Source of the DNA: Lutraria lutraria
Taxonomy: Eukaryota; Mollusca; Bivalvia; Venerida; Mactridae
Reading direction: 5' to 3'
Assembly (NCBI GenBank): GCA_964023205.1
Contig: OZ026833.1
Span: 44,485,137-44,549,136 of the forward strand
DNA length: 64,000 bases
Each line of letters begins with the position of its first letter. Position 1 is the stretch's first letter. Below the pieces are notes generated by a model. The model was not told the DNA's origin, searched no databases, and saw only the letters and a program-made list of their open reading frames with translations. Below, one piece after another: positions 44,695 to 57,130 of this stretch. A program made the position numbers and the translations under genes.

Positions 44695-44820
44695 ACAGTT
44701 GGGTGTGTTCAAAAGAAAATACAGTGAGCACCCTGAAAACCGGAGTTTTCTGAAATTCCGGCAATTTTTAAATTTCAGAATTTCAAAAGTTTTCTGAAAA
44801 CCAGACATACCCAACTTTCG
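44695..44820 (+). repeat. Partial CCGGAGTT-type element (minisatellite relative)
   Basis: It contains AGTGAGCACCCTGAAAACCG, GGAGTTTTCTGAAATTCCGG and AAAACCAGACATACCC. This is the unit 2 counterpart of the array at 21.7-22.6 kb, but with only about one unit. Confidence 0.6.
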
Positions 44821-47800
44821 CGGACATGCTGATTATGAAAACCGATAAAAAAATTACATTAAACAAAGAAGGGGTTTTTCACTATAATCGTCATAACTTT
44901 TATTATATTTAAAATACGAAATTTGTACTCATCACAAAAGTTTAATTAATCTTTTATCTTTCTAATGGTGTATTTTTTATTATTTTGAATTAATTCTTTC
45001 TTCGACCCTTTTGCGTTTGAAAAAGACACCTATCGATTCCCTCTATATTCAATGTAAAAAGCGTAAAATTGGTAGATTTTTCAAAGAAAATTTGATGTTT
45101 TCAGCATCATAACTTTTTTGGGGGAAATGTGATCAAATTTGTACTCATTGCATTCGTTTTGAAAATTTAATTTCTTTCACCGTGTAAAATATGAAAACAA
45201 TCAAATAATATCTTCTTCGACCCTTTTGATGATTTTTAAAACTACCCCTTAGATTTTGTTAAGTTCAATTCGTCAGTCGTTCGGCAAAGCTCGGACATTT
45301 ACGTACGTTTACGGAAACAACGATCATTTGGCGAAGATCATATCTGCTGATTAGGTATCTATGTATATACAGCCACAGCATGATATATTATACAGGGTAA
45401 TAAACATTGGACGCGTTGAATCAAGTTTTAGGATAATTGAGGTTGAAGACTAAAACATATTACAACATGGATGAAAATATTAGAATATGTGAAATATTTT
45501 ACTTTACTTCCGTATAAAAGCAAAATCGATATTTATAACCAAATTTGTTGATATTATAAAAAAAATAACATAAATAAAAAATGGTTTTCACTATTGTTAA
45601 AGCCCCATTAGCTTTTTGGATGTTAAAATTGAAGTAGGTCTTATTTTACCTAGACAGATGTGAAACTGACTTTTACTTGCAATAAAAACGTTCCAATTTT
45701 TTTATCACAAAGTATATATAGAAATACAGCACAGTATTTTTTAATCATGTTACAAAAAATAAGAAAAGGCATCTGACAACTATTTTATGAGATATGCCTA
45801 ATGGAAGGCATAATGTAAATATTTTTACAGCTCAAGTAATATATATTTCTTATATTTTACGATTGTTCTAATGTTTTCATCTATTGTTCTAATTCATTTT
45901 TGATAATATAATTATATGCTAAATATATCATTTTGGCATACGTCCACATGTCACTTATAAAAACATGTCATAAAATAATATAGATTACCTACTTTGTATA
46001 TCTATTTTTTCAATGATGTGTAAACAAAGGACGGATAATAAAATCATATTTTTGAGATCCCTTTATATGGTTGCTAACTTTACCTGATTATTGATTTTTT
46101 ATACGCATCTCACATTGACTCACAAACAATTGGGCACGTCGAGTTATATTTGTTAGATATCATTTCAATCAAATTGCAGAAATTTATTGTACTGTTTATA
46201 TACACCAGGGCCCGTATTCACAAACCAACTAAGATGAAAAATTATCTAAGAATCCCGAAATTATCTTAGTTTTCGCCAAGTTTTGCTAACTTTGTAAGAT
46301 TTTTCTTAACTTTCGTCTTAGAGTGAAAAACATTCTTAGAAAAATTCTTAGATCGACGATTTTTATCTTAAAAGTTTAGTCAAGGCACGAGGTGTCTTAA
46401 CTTAGATAAAAACAAAACGAAAATGGATGCTTCGTCGAACCAGAGACGTATAATACGTCTCTGGTCGAACTCATTATTTTTCTATATCTATGAAGATTCC
46501 GGATTTCTTGGATTATGAACTTTTAAACACTTTTCTGTCGTTAAACAATTTATGGTGACATTAGTAAAGACAGATATCAGTGATTAATGTGATTTTGATG
46601 TGATAAACATTTAGACAGATATACATTGCTTTACATGAACACTTTTGGGTGTAAATATATTCAGCCACTGTTTTGCTGTATTAATGTTTGATATGAACAT
46701 GAAATCCAAGGACAACTGTATAATCTAAAATCTTTATTACCTTGTATAAATTTTGTTGTGAATGCCCATATTGTGATGTTTGTTCCAGCTGAAAGCACAT
46801 GCATGCAAGTTTAGTATAACATCAATTATAACTTAATTATTCTTTTGTGCAGTGTGTTGAATAGAGTATAATACAGGTATAAGCTATTTTAAAACTACCA
46901 GTAAACATGCAATTGTATCAGGCCTTGGTAATATGAATTCAGTGAAGTAAATGATATCAGTAAACTTTAAAATAAAATGCATTTGTATGAATTTGAAATA
47001 AATGCTGCACAACTGAAAGATGTTTTTGTTATTAACCATTGATGTTCAGTTATGGATGAAACATTATACAGCCATGTTTCAGTAGTGAGAATAAATGTAT
47101 TGTAAGCTAATGTGTTTATATGCAGAATAGAATCAAATTACTATTTGACTGTGCATACAATAACAAAATTATTACTAGGATTCTTGAATTTTGTCTTTTC
47201 ATAATATTCGCATTTGCAAAATTAATTTTACTGATGAAACAAATTAATGTCAATATCATTCGTTTCTGTCCATTTTAACGACGTACATAATAGTTGGGAC
47301 ATGCTCTTGAAATCCAAAAGTTATACAGTAAAAATATCGATTTTTGGATCAATTAAGATAACATATTTTATCTGTTACGCGTGACTGACTTTATTACTTT
47401 ATGACCCCTAATAAAGTCAGCATAACGCAAGCAAGGAGGGTAACAATAGGTAGACTGTATATAAACCCCTAAATTGTAGTTGTTTCTCTTGAAAATTGAT
47501 CAGATACTCGATAAGGCCATGTCCGCCAAAGTTGGACATGATTCTAAAAAAACGGATTTATGGCCAAGTCATAAACACTTCACTTCACTCAATCTCCGAG
47601 TTCGCTTTTTTCTCATCTCAATGATAAGAGCTAAGTCTTTAAGCTATAGATATAAAATTGATAAATGCTCGAGCGTTGAATTATGTGAATTCATCCTGCT
47701 TATGCTGTAATGCGAATATCCATTGATTGTGCTTTACTAGTATTATATTATTGTATATTAACGATAATATGTACATTGTACCATGTATTATATTATATGC

Positions 47801-48780
47801 TCTCCTTGTTTGGAGGAAAAATAAAGATATATATAAACTGTGTTTTACTGTATATATGTATGGTCCGATTGATCGCTCTGCATGTGAGTCAAATGTCTAA
47901 TGTTTTTTTTCTTCATTCGACCAGAAGTTACAGCTCAAGAGGTTGTGAATTCAAGAACCGCGTCCGAGACTCACACTGTCCATGTCAAGATATTAGTTAC
48001 CTCCAATTTTAAATTGCCACCCACCTCTGAATTACATGGGGTAGCTTGGTAGAAGCTTGCGGTTGTTTTCAATAAATTTCGACTTAAAGACAACAAGGGA
48101 GACAATTCTTATCTAAATTGCTTCCCGCTGATTCTGACCGCACTGGAGAATGAAACGGGTGGGGTAAATTAATCTGTAATAAGGAAATAATTTGGATTTT
48201 CATCAGTGTTAATTGTAAATTTCAGCGCAAACTTATTTGACATAATTAATTCTGTAATGTGTTCAGCAGAAATAAGGAGTTTAAGATTTATGACCAGTTA
48301 ATTGTGTTTCTGCTGTTCATGACTATAAAGCACTGTTGAATTCTAGTTACAGACAGTGGTCACATTCAGAGTGAACCGGACTTAACCGCATACCTCATGT
48401 TGGGAATTTTAGCACATGAAAGAGTATATATATGTTGTAGATACAATCTGGCATGAAATAAAAACTTTTGCAATTTTTTCTAGGTTGACACTCTATTTAG
48501 GCTACACTGACTAGACTATAAGTCAGCTACCTCGTATGCGAAGTTTGCCTAGACCCGGCTAGGATTCTAACTTGATCACAGCGGGCAAGTAATTACTTGT
48601 CCGATACCGTAACCTTTTGACCATGGAGAGCCGACAGAGAGATTTAAGCCTAATGTTTGTTTCTGGTAGCATGCTACAAGTACTTAAAAAAGGAGAGAAA
48701 GGTCAGGGACTTCTTTGCTTCTGAAAACGTGCGGAAAGGTAACAAGAAATGTCTTTCGTACATTTACTTCATATTTTTTT
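44821..48780. other. Gene-free AT-rich spacer with minor repeats
   Basis: I find no exon. A CTTAG-rich dispersed repeat at about 46,205-46,420 starts GGGCCCGTATTCACAAACC. A 27-bp near-perfect palindrome is at 46,439-46,465. SINE-like tRNA pieces, weak, are at about 47,930-48,010 and (minus strand) 48,500-48,630. Confidence 0.5.
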
Positions 48781-49900
48781 ACTAACAGAAAAAAGGTACG
48801 CATGAAACACTGTTGATATACACTTAGTCTGCGTACCCTTCACTTGTCTATACTTGTAGATTTCACCCGATAGAAAGTCATGATTAAGGCGCCATTTTAG
48901 CGCTATGGAAATAATCCAATAAGAAAGATTTTTAAGAGGATTTCCTATGAATAATTAGTACGTCATGCCGAGAAATATACATCAAAAGTGCCATTAGGCT
49001 GCTACGCTGAAAAAATGGTAATGTGGACGTACCGTTCCTCGACTTAATGTCTAGCGTCGCGGTGCAAAATCATGGTTGGTCGGCTAACAAACAAGTGTTT
49101 ATAAGTGCCTTGTATACGATTATATGCACTATCATCTAACCTGAGACCATAGGGTTATTCAGATCAGTGATTGAACTTCCTACTTAGACATGTGTGACAA
49201 AAACAAAGAACTGAAGGTGATGATAGAATTATTCTTCATTGAAACATTACTTCATGACATACGATTCATTTCTTAGGCATGATCGAATTTAATCTGAAGA
49301 AGTTGCTCCAGCTTTACATGAGATAACCATAACAACGAAAAAGAGAATTGCATGGATGTTTTGTTTCTTTGTTTTTTAAGCATGTAAAACGTTGATACAT
49401 CTTCATTTATTTTTTTATTACGAAAGGAAATCAAACAAGAGCGCCCCTAGTGTTTCCAATGCACATTTGTTCACCGCCTCGGTGAGATCTATCCACCTAT
49501 GAAGTTTTATGTTGCTACCTCTTATAGAGTTACGAGCTACATTAAAGTTGTTTCTGAGTAATGAGCTACATTAAAAAAAATCTGAGTTATGAGCTACATC
49601 AAAGTTTTTGCACGATGCAGACACTAGGTACTCGTTTTCAAGAATCATTCTAAGAAATACAGACCTTAAAACATGTCTATCGTTTGCGATTGATAAAATA
49701 GGCATCAAGTTCCCATTGAAAGAGAAACAAGTTGTTTCCGTCGTTGGATTCCCATGGTTAACTATGATGGAAAGTAGCCCGTGAACAACAACAACAAAAT
49801 GGCTGCCTGTCTATCATGTCCGAGACACTCAGTAAACTGGTACCCGTTGACTTGTTTGTACAAAGCCTTTGGTGTACTGCAACATGAAACGGGATCCAGT
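48780..49900. repeat. Start of unit 3, paralogous to 26,000-26,970
   Basis: It repeats the order seen in unit 2, from the GGTACGC...GCGTACC element (48,795-48,837) to the hairpin (49,835-49,901). It contains a small extra tandem GAGTTATGAGCTACATTAAA (about 49,520-49,605, three units). This is the 3' flank of the carbonyl reductase gene. Confidence 0.65.
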
Positions 49901-49901
49901 T
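49835..49901. other. Conserved hairpin, copy 3
   Basis: Arms are 49,835-49,848 and 49,888-49,901, with two mismatched pairs in the middle of the stem. It lies 263 bp beyond the carbonyl reductase stop codon, probably in or near its 3' UTR. Confidence 0.6.
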
Positions 49902-50163
49902 TACGAGGCACTTTTCTTTCTTTAGACAAACGCCGAGGATTTGGTTGATGGAGGTTTGTGTAGATTGGAAAGGAACGACAACTCTGGATTACGATTTATT
50001 AAAGTCAGTCCGGAGTTATGTCCCTTCAACATCTTTATACAGACACGTGACGTAAATATTACTCATTACTTAGCCCACAAAGTACTTATTTACTATTCCT
50101 GTTTGCAATTCATTTTCCCGTTAGACAGAAATCTTGCAATATTTGCTGTGGTCATTTATATTG

Positions 50164-53100
50164 TTAGCCAGGGAAAGGCGAAATGTTTCTGTCCGCCACG
50201 AAATCTCCTTTCGGGCTCGTTGTGTTTGGCGGTAACATGGCAAGGTATATGGGTGTGTCTGCTCCTGAAATGATACGATACAGTAAGTATACTACTCATT
50301 GAACAAATAGTTATCTAAACAACCAATTACATTATAACATAGATATTAGGACTAAAGTTGTGACCAATAGAATCGGTATTAAATATTAAGTACGTGGGTT
50401 CATTATCAAGTTAAAATATAAAGGAAATATTGAGCACTAGGCAGAAATAATGTAGTCTTTGTATCAATATGGTCTTAATATAGAGGAAATCACAAAGTTT
50501 TATAGTATTTTTAACACCAACCAAGACACATATATTAGTTACGGAATTAATTAGAATTACATGCATAACAAATTTAGCGTATTTTTGTTTACCCGATCTA
50601 CCATAATTTTTCCCCGCGACCCTAGATGTTTTATTAGCCAGAGGAAAGTTTTATGGTAAGTCTAACACCAACCAAGACATACTAATTACGGAATTAGGCG
50701 TATTAATTGTTTGTTTCTGGTTACCCGACGTAACCCTAATTTTCTCCGTGTCCCTAGACTTTTTATTGGCCTGATGAACAGAAAATCCACTTTCTCACTT
50801 TTTATATTTCAGCATGTTTTTAAGAGCAAAAATCGCCGCCACATATATACCCCATTTTTACTAAGCATGTCACCATAAACTAACAATGATCTTTTTGGCC
50901 TTATGAATTTGCTTCTACCATGTCAGTAATAATCACACTGACCAATCGTCAATGCATGTTCCAAATGTCAAAAGCAACACACTCATATTATTTAAATGGT
51001 CAAAATAAATTTTATAATTTCTCCGATATTAAAATATCTAGCAATGGGACATTTTTACCTTCATCAATTGTTTTATGACCTTTATAACTCGTCATATCTG
51101 TGCTCACGTATCCCGGGGTACACTGAAATTGCAAATACAAATAATCATTATTTATCATCAGTTCAAGCATATGTTTACATGACGTAGATCATAGAATAAA
51201 AAAAAAATTATCCATGCATACAGAACGTCCACAAACAAGCCTGCTTCATTATGAAATAAACCGGAAACTAATAAGCAGTTTGATTTGCTTACACCATGAT
51301 AATGGTAAAGTCTACATGAAGCAGAGGTTTTTTTTCAGTATTCAGATGTTTTTGCGAATAGCCGACAGACAAAAATGTTACAATTATACAATACTCTTAC
51401 AGCATTCACAACAATATCCAGTCTTGATTCGTTCCTGTCAAGTTCTCTCTGTTGTACAAAACTCATCAAGTTTACACCAATCTTTGACACTCCATACGCT
51501 GATTCTGCCCAACCTTTGGCTTTGTGTGTCCCATCTTTAGCCGTACTGAAACAGTGATCTACAGTTAAATTACCACATGAATATCAATACAATGTATAAG
51601 AAGTAATAATTACATGATGAAGGCTGTAAGATCATACAAATATGCATACGTGGATTGTGTATACATATATTGTGCTCGTAAGGCAACCATAAACCGATGG
51701 ACTAAATTCTATTATCCCCTCAATGATTTCAGAATTTACCAAAATGCTACTTCATTTTGATTGTCAATCATAATTAGTTTTCCCACATCAATGTATACAA
51801 TAAATTGAATAAAATTCGAACTTGTGATTCAATGTATGTCTGTATGTCCGTCCGTCTGGACGTATGCTTATGTATCAATAAAAATGCGCATTTTTTAAAT
51901 AAAACTTGAGTTAAAAAGTCTGAAAAGTTTTCGGCAATACTTGAATTTACATGAAATTTTAGCTAACCTGACAAACTCTTTCATAAGTTGTTCAACTGTG
52001 TGCATGTCCAGGTCAGGTGCTGTAAATTGTGACAATAATTCCTGACTGCAATTCTTTGACACCTTATGGCCAACCAAACTTGATACATTGACAACCCTGG
52101 AATATTTGGAGAAAACAGAAATCTAGAAAAAGTCATGTTGACCAAAATATATAGGGTAGGCCTAAATAGGTCGGTATACTCTTCTTTCGCATTCTAAGGG
52201 TACTGTTCACCACAGATATATTTATACTTTGGTTTTTATTTCTAGAAACTTTAGGGTTCGGCCACTAGCAATACGGTCATTGAGATAATTGTTTACACAA
52301 CTACTATATTTTTTCTGCCCTAATCAGTCAGAGACAATTTGTATGTTCGAAATATGTACTGAATACCCCCTTGTGAAAAAGTCATGGATAGTTCATGAAC
52401 TTTTCATGAATAGTTCGTGAAAAAAATAATGTTTTCAAGAATTTCATTTGAAGGGAAGGATACAAAAGTCACAGAAGAGTTCATTAGGCTGTGTCTCTAT
52501 ATCTTTTCTCTTAAAAAACAAAACAACAATATTCTATTCTATGACAATCGAAATCATATAGATTACCTCGCATGGGATCTCAATAACGGAAATAGTTGTT
52601 TGCATACATTCAAAGTGCCCCAAAAGTTGGTTTCTAAGGTAACTTCAGCTTGCACGGCAAACGACTCCACAGAATCTGACTGAAAAAGCACGAACAAATG
52701 AGTGTACATAATTTGATATTTGAGACCAAACTAAAACGGATCTACTAAAATGTATTACATGTGCAAAGTTTATAGTTAACACTATGTATTCACATTTTAT
52801 TCATTTATCTCAAACACGTAATGGAAATTGAGTTGAACGTTGTCGCGTTATGTTTTCAGAGGTTAAAGTGGTACCTTGATTTCTAAGCATTCAAAGCGCG
52901 TTGTAACATTAGGCTGATGAAGGGAGCACGTGACCTGGGTGTACACATCATTCGCGATAGTATGTAAGAACAGCGACTAAATCTTGTTTCATAATCAGAA
53001 GATATCATTTGTATTCTTATATAACGTCACGAGTGAGGTTGGAAACTCTGAGTTGGTTGCAATATGTGCGAATATTAAACGAAGCATCAAAGCACTCTCA

Positions 53101-55110
53101 ATACAGTGTAACCTCCCTAAAGCAACATCGTTGGTAAAGAAAAAATAGGTTGTTGTTGAGAGGTTGTTGCTCTAGAAAGGTTAAATTGATATTTAAATCG
53201 CGCAGTGGGAAAAATCATACTGTTGTTCCAGTGAGGTTGTTGCTTAAGAGAGGGCCGCTCTGGGGATGTTGTACGGTACATGTAATTGTATATATTTATT
53301 CCAAGTATTTGAATACTGGATGGGCGTGCCTTTGGATTTAGATGGCGAGTTTTGAGGAAGTTAGAACTTGGGACAGGTTATACTTTTCATGAATCCTTTA
53401 ATATCTAAATTCAAGCAGTTAAATAAACGGGAGAAGCATTGATCACCTTAAATGCAATACCAGCATTGTTGACTAAAACATCTAAACCACCGTAGTAGGT
53501 TTGTAAGAAATTCTTTAGTTTATCAATGCTAGAAACATCAACAAGATCCATTTGATGAAATACTGGTTTAAGTCCTTCTTTGTTTAATTTCTCTACAGCT
53601 TCTTTACCGAGGTCTTCATTGCGAGCTGCAATATGAACGTATTATATATAAAAACGTGCAAATGTACATGATTGGTACTTAGGTGGTTCCTTTGTTTACT
53701 TATAACTTAAAAACTTATTTTTCTCCCCATTGTTAAAATTGATCTTAAACCATCAGAATCAAATTCCGTTTCTCAGAAATGACACCCATAAACAAATTTA
53801 TTTCTGTATCGTATGTATCGGATAGGTTAGGAACCGAAAAAAAATTCTTTAGCCATTGCAAACCTTCCAATTTTGTGCATGCAGTACAACCTCTCTTGAG
53901 CAACAACCTCTCTTCAACAAAAGCATTATTTTTTCCCACTGTACGATTTAACTATTAATTTAATCTCTCGTGAGCAAAAACTTCTCGACAACAACATGAT
54001 TTTGCTACCCCAAAAGGGTGCCGCTTTGGAGAGGTTGCACAGTATATTAAAAATTGTTCGTTGCATTTAGTAACACAATTCTTCTTCGTGTAGAAGCGCG
54101 CAAACAAAAAAGGTACATGTAATAGGTTGTGCAATAAGTAATGCATTCATTCGTTTATCATTTGCATTTAACACGTACGTGCTTGACTTATATCATTAAT
54201 ACATGTTCTAGCTATCGTCAAGGATTTGTATGTGTAAGTCTCTGTTATCGTTAATGAAGATTAAAACGTTATCAAGTAACTGATATGATTTAACAACTGC
54301 ATGATTTCATTGTGCAAGGGTTCAAACATATAATACTAGTACATGAATAGTATAGATTTGGTCACATAATTATATGATTAGGCCTACGCTTAGATATACT
54401 CTGACAAACTTAGTTGCATCAAAATAAACGAATTAATTAACACAACCAATATTGACTGACCTGTGAGTATAACATCACCATCAAATTGTTTACACAGACC
54501 TCTGACAATAGCAAACCCAATACCCTTGTTAGCTCCAGTAACCTAGATGTAGATGATAGAAAAAATGTTAATTATAGGAATATCAAGCATCGTTTTTAAT
54601 GGGCCAGCTTTCATTATATACAATGGTCTATTATTACAAGATAGCAATTTACTAATGTGTCCACTTCTGCGTCTCTCAGCTGTGTTGACAAAAAGTAAAC
54701 TAATGAATAAAACACCAATGGTTACGAATTTGTATTAAATAAAATACCCCCGTCACACCAGACTCGCATTCTTACTGCGTTCTTACGGCGACCCAGGAAG
54801 CGGCGGGGACGCCTTGGATGCCGTGGAGGCGAGAGCGCCGCTGTGACACCAAGGACAAAGAGCGGCGGCGTTTGTTTTGGACATGTTCACTGTAAACGCC
54901 GAGGTTCGGCTTTCTGACTCAGGACTTCTTCATGCCTGGCCATGACAGACAGCATAGATGTATTATATACAGGTAACTGAGTACAGTCGAGGGAGGGGGG
55001 AGGGTAAAGTCCTATTCAATATATTTAACAAATATAATTTAATAAAAATAACCATTTTAATAATACATAATATTTGTACTTACAACAGCCACTTTCTTCA
55101 AAGAAGTCAT
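50164..55110 (-). CDS. Carbonyl reductase [NADPH] 1-like short-chain dehydrogenase, eight exons, complete
   Basis: Exons, 5' to 3': 55110-55084, 54542-54461, 53625-53447, 52679-52567, 52096-51968, 51545-51401, 51122-51059, 50264-50164. All eight join in phase with GT-AG borders, giving 840 nt and 279 residues (human CBR1 has 277). Motifs: TGANKGIG (11-18, NADPH binding), NNAG (89-92), VNVSS with catalytic Ser at 139 or 140, SAYGVSK with Tyr194 and Lys198, and CTPGYVSTDM. The long Ser to Tyr spacing (about 55 residues) is typical of the monomeric CBR1/CBR3 group and argues against other SDRs. The family reduces quinones, aldehydes and ketones with NADPH in the cytosol; the substrate here is unknown. 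The start codon fits the family N-terminus. Upstream ACTAATAG and a nearby TTTAG leave room for a non-coding first exon. Confidence 0.9.
53103..53285 (+). mobile_element. MITE, AACCTCTC family, copy in intron 3 of the carbonyl reductase gene
   Basis: It starts ACAGTGTAACCTCCCTAAAG and ends GGATGTTGTACGGTA, with internal GGTTGTTGCTCTAGAAAGG and CGCAGTGGGAAAAATCATA. It matches 53,880-54,052 and 63,414-63,596 in inverted or direct order. Confidence 0.65.
53880..54052 (+). mobile_element. MITE, AACCTCTC family, second copy
   Basis: It starts CAGTACAACCTCTCTTGAGC and ends TTTGGAGAGGTTGCACAGTA, so the terminal inverted repeats are (T)ACAGTNCAACCTCTC. About 175 bp long, within intron 2 of the carbonyl reductase gene. 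Confidence 0.75.
54745..54960. other. GC-rich insert in intron 1 of the carbonyl reductase gene
   Basis: A sharply GC-rich patch (for example GGAAGCGGCGGGGACGCCTTG) beginning CCCCCGTCACACCAG in otherwise AT-rich sequence. There is no ORF of note. It is probably a mobile insertion, but a regulatory island near the 5' end of the gene is also possible. Confidence 0.4.
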
Positions 55111-55142
55111 GTTGACACCACCAATATTTACACTATTAATCT

Positions 55143-56680
55143 AAACAGCATAATGGATTTAATTTATGCATGTATACAGTCATATAAATAAACAATCGGA
55201 GTTTATCTGTACATGTGTATCATGACACGTTTAGATTAGAACATGTTTACGGTGAATTTTCTCGAGACCCAAATAATGACATTCTTCTAGCCCTATTTCT
55301 CTGTATCCATACAAAAGCCCCCAGTGAATTTTGATAAGGGCAGACAAATGCTCTCCCGTTATTTCTCTGTTCGAGATTTTCGCTCCCCAGTCTTTTCTGC
55401 ACCTCGGACATTTCTATTTTCATGAAATTACTTTGAAATGAAGCGATGAGGGAACATTCATTATACCCCTAGTAAAAATAATTCATTGTATGGTGCATTT
55501 TAATCCATGTACTAGAAATTACCTTAAAGTATTTCTGTGTTTTGGCTGGGACCAATAAACTGATTATGCTGCGCGTGTATTAGTCTCGCAAAAAGTTGCC
55601 ATCTGCATTAGAATATAACGCTGAATTACTTTTTGGTTAACATCTATAGATTTAATTAAAAATCTGTATTGCCTGTTTATTAGTACAAGTTAAGCTGTTC
55701 TGAATTACATGCCCCTGTTATTACGTTGTTGGTATGCTGCGAACCAGGCGAAAGTTAGACATGATTTATACGCATAATGGGGCATTGTTCACTTCTGACC
55801 TTGATCGTGTAATTTTCATAAGCAGCAACTACGATGTACCCATGATTATTCAACACTATTATATATGTTATAGTATGTACTATGTATTTTTATGTGTAAT
55901 TGCCTTTGCATTAAACAAATAATGCTTTCTTCTTGTTGCTTAATAGTGCAGCCTTTTTGTTGACTAGGAGACACAGTGTGTAAACATTATTCAGAAAGAT
56001 CATCAGAGAATCTTAAGTTTTTCCTTGGAATTTGATTCTACCACAGGCCAGAAGTAACGGACCTGTGATGGTAAAATTGTAATAAATTTTACATAAAACG
56101 CCATAACTTAAACCATAATTACCTTAAATGAAAGTATACTGCATATCATGGTAAATTTTTATAACGAAAACACCGTAACTATTCAAAGAACAAATGTTTT
56201 CGTAGAACCATTGGCATCCCACCGCCGCTGGAACAACGTTATCCATGACGTCAAGTCACATTTGTCAAGAAACGCACCGTTGAATTGCACAAACGTTCAT
56301 GTGTATGGACCTACTGTTTGAATATGTTCTTCTAAAATGACATGTCAAATCCCCTTAAGACATTGCACATGACAGGAGCTTTTCAAAGCTGGAGAAATTT
56401 CGACCTTTTAAATAATATTTTAAATTCGGAACAGAGAAGGCCACAAGGCACCAAATTTGGTGTACATACGGCGGGTGTTTCAGGATATCAGCACCAAGCT
56501 GAAGAGTAATAGATAATTGAGCGTCTAGTGCCTAGTGACTTTGGGCGTTACCTGGCGTAGAATTTTGTCCTCTAGGTCATCAGATCATGGTAATACGATC
56601 AAGTTTTATTAGTTTTTAATAATCCTGTTCACGAATCGAGAACGTTCCCGTAGGTATCGCCTCAGAATTGTTTTACTGAG
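55143..56680. other. Spacer upstream of the carbonyl reductase gene, no gene
   Basis: Only short ORFs without domains. It should contain the promoter and possibly a non-coding first exon of the minus-strand gene; no clear TATA or Inr can be assigned. Confidence 0.4.
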
Positions 56681-56682
56681 TA

Positions 56683-57100
56683 TCATAGCTCTTCCATTTC
56701 ATCATTTGACAATAATCGTGGGACCCATCTTGCACTTATTCTTCTCATATTCAAGTAAACCGTTAAAATTTTATGAATCAGCCCATACCTTATATCAATC
56801 TGCTCACTAATCTGACTTATTAATGTCCATCTATCTATGTCCAAGATTTCTTTAACAAGCTTGACATTAGCATCACTAAGTTTTGTTGTCGGTCGGCCAC
56901 ATATTTGGTCATCTTTAACCTCATCACGTCCATTAAGGAATCTTGTGAGCCACTCGCACACCAGTGATCGACACACATTCTCTTTTCCTGATACTTGGTC
57001 CAATTTTTCTTTAGTTTCTGTCGGTGTCATTTCAAGTCTTACGCAAAATTTAATAACTGCTCTTTGTTCTAAATTGACGTCCGACGTCGCATGGCGTTGT
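56683..57100 (-). pseudogene. Mariner-type transposase N-terminal remnant
   Basis: On the minus strand, from about 57,090: VNLEQRAVIKFCVRLEMTPT, then VCRSLVCEWLTRFLNGRDEV, DDQICGRPTTKLSDANV and YGLIHKIL, ending RRISARWVPRLLSNDEMEE and a stop. This is the paired helix-turn-helix DNA-binding part of mariner/Tc1 transposases. The GRP-T motif between the helices and the WVPRLLT hinge are both visible. The catalytic DD(D/E) domain is absent, so it cannot transpose. Such N-terminal fragments are often annotated as GVQW-type proteins. Confidence 0.85.
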
Positions 57101-57130
57101 TTTCAGATGAACCCCAGTATCTTGACATAA

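Noticed and set aside
49941..50273. Plus-strand ORF of 110 residues, first read as possible extracellular protein exon
   Set aside because: The part around 50,164-50,264 is the antisense of the carbonyl reductase last exon. The plus frame is not conserved in units 1 and 2.
52417..52683. Plus-strand ORF of 88 residues
   Set aside because: It is antisense to carbonyl reductase exon 4 (52,567-52,679) and has no family resemblance.
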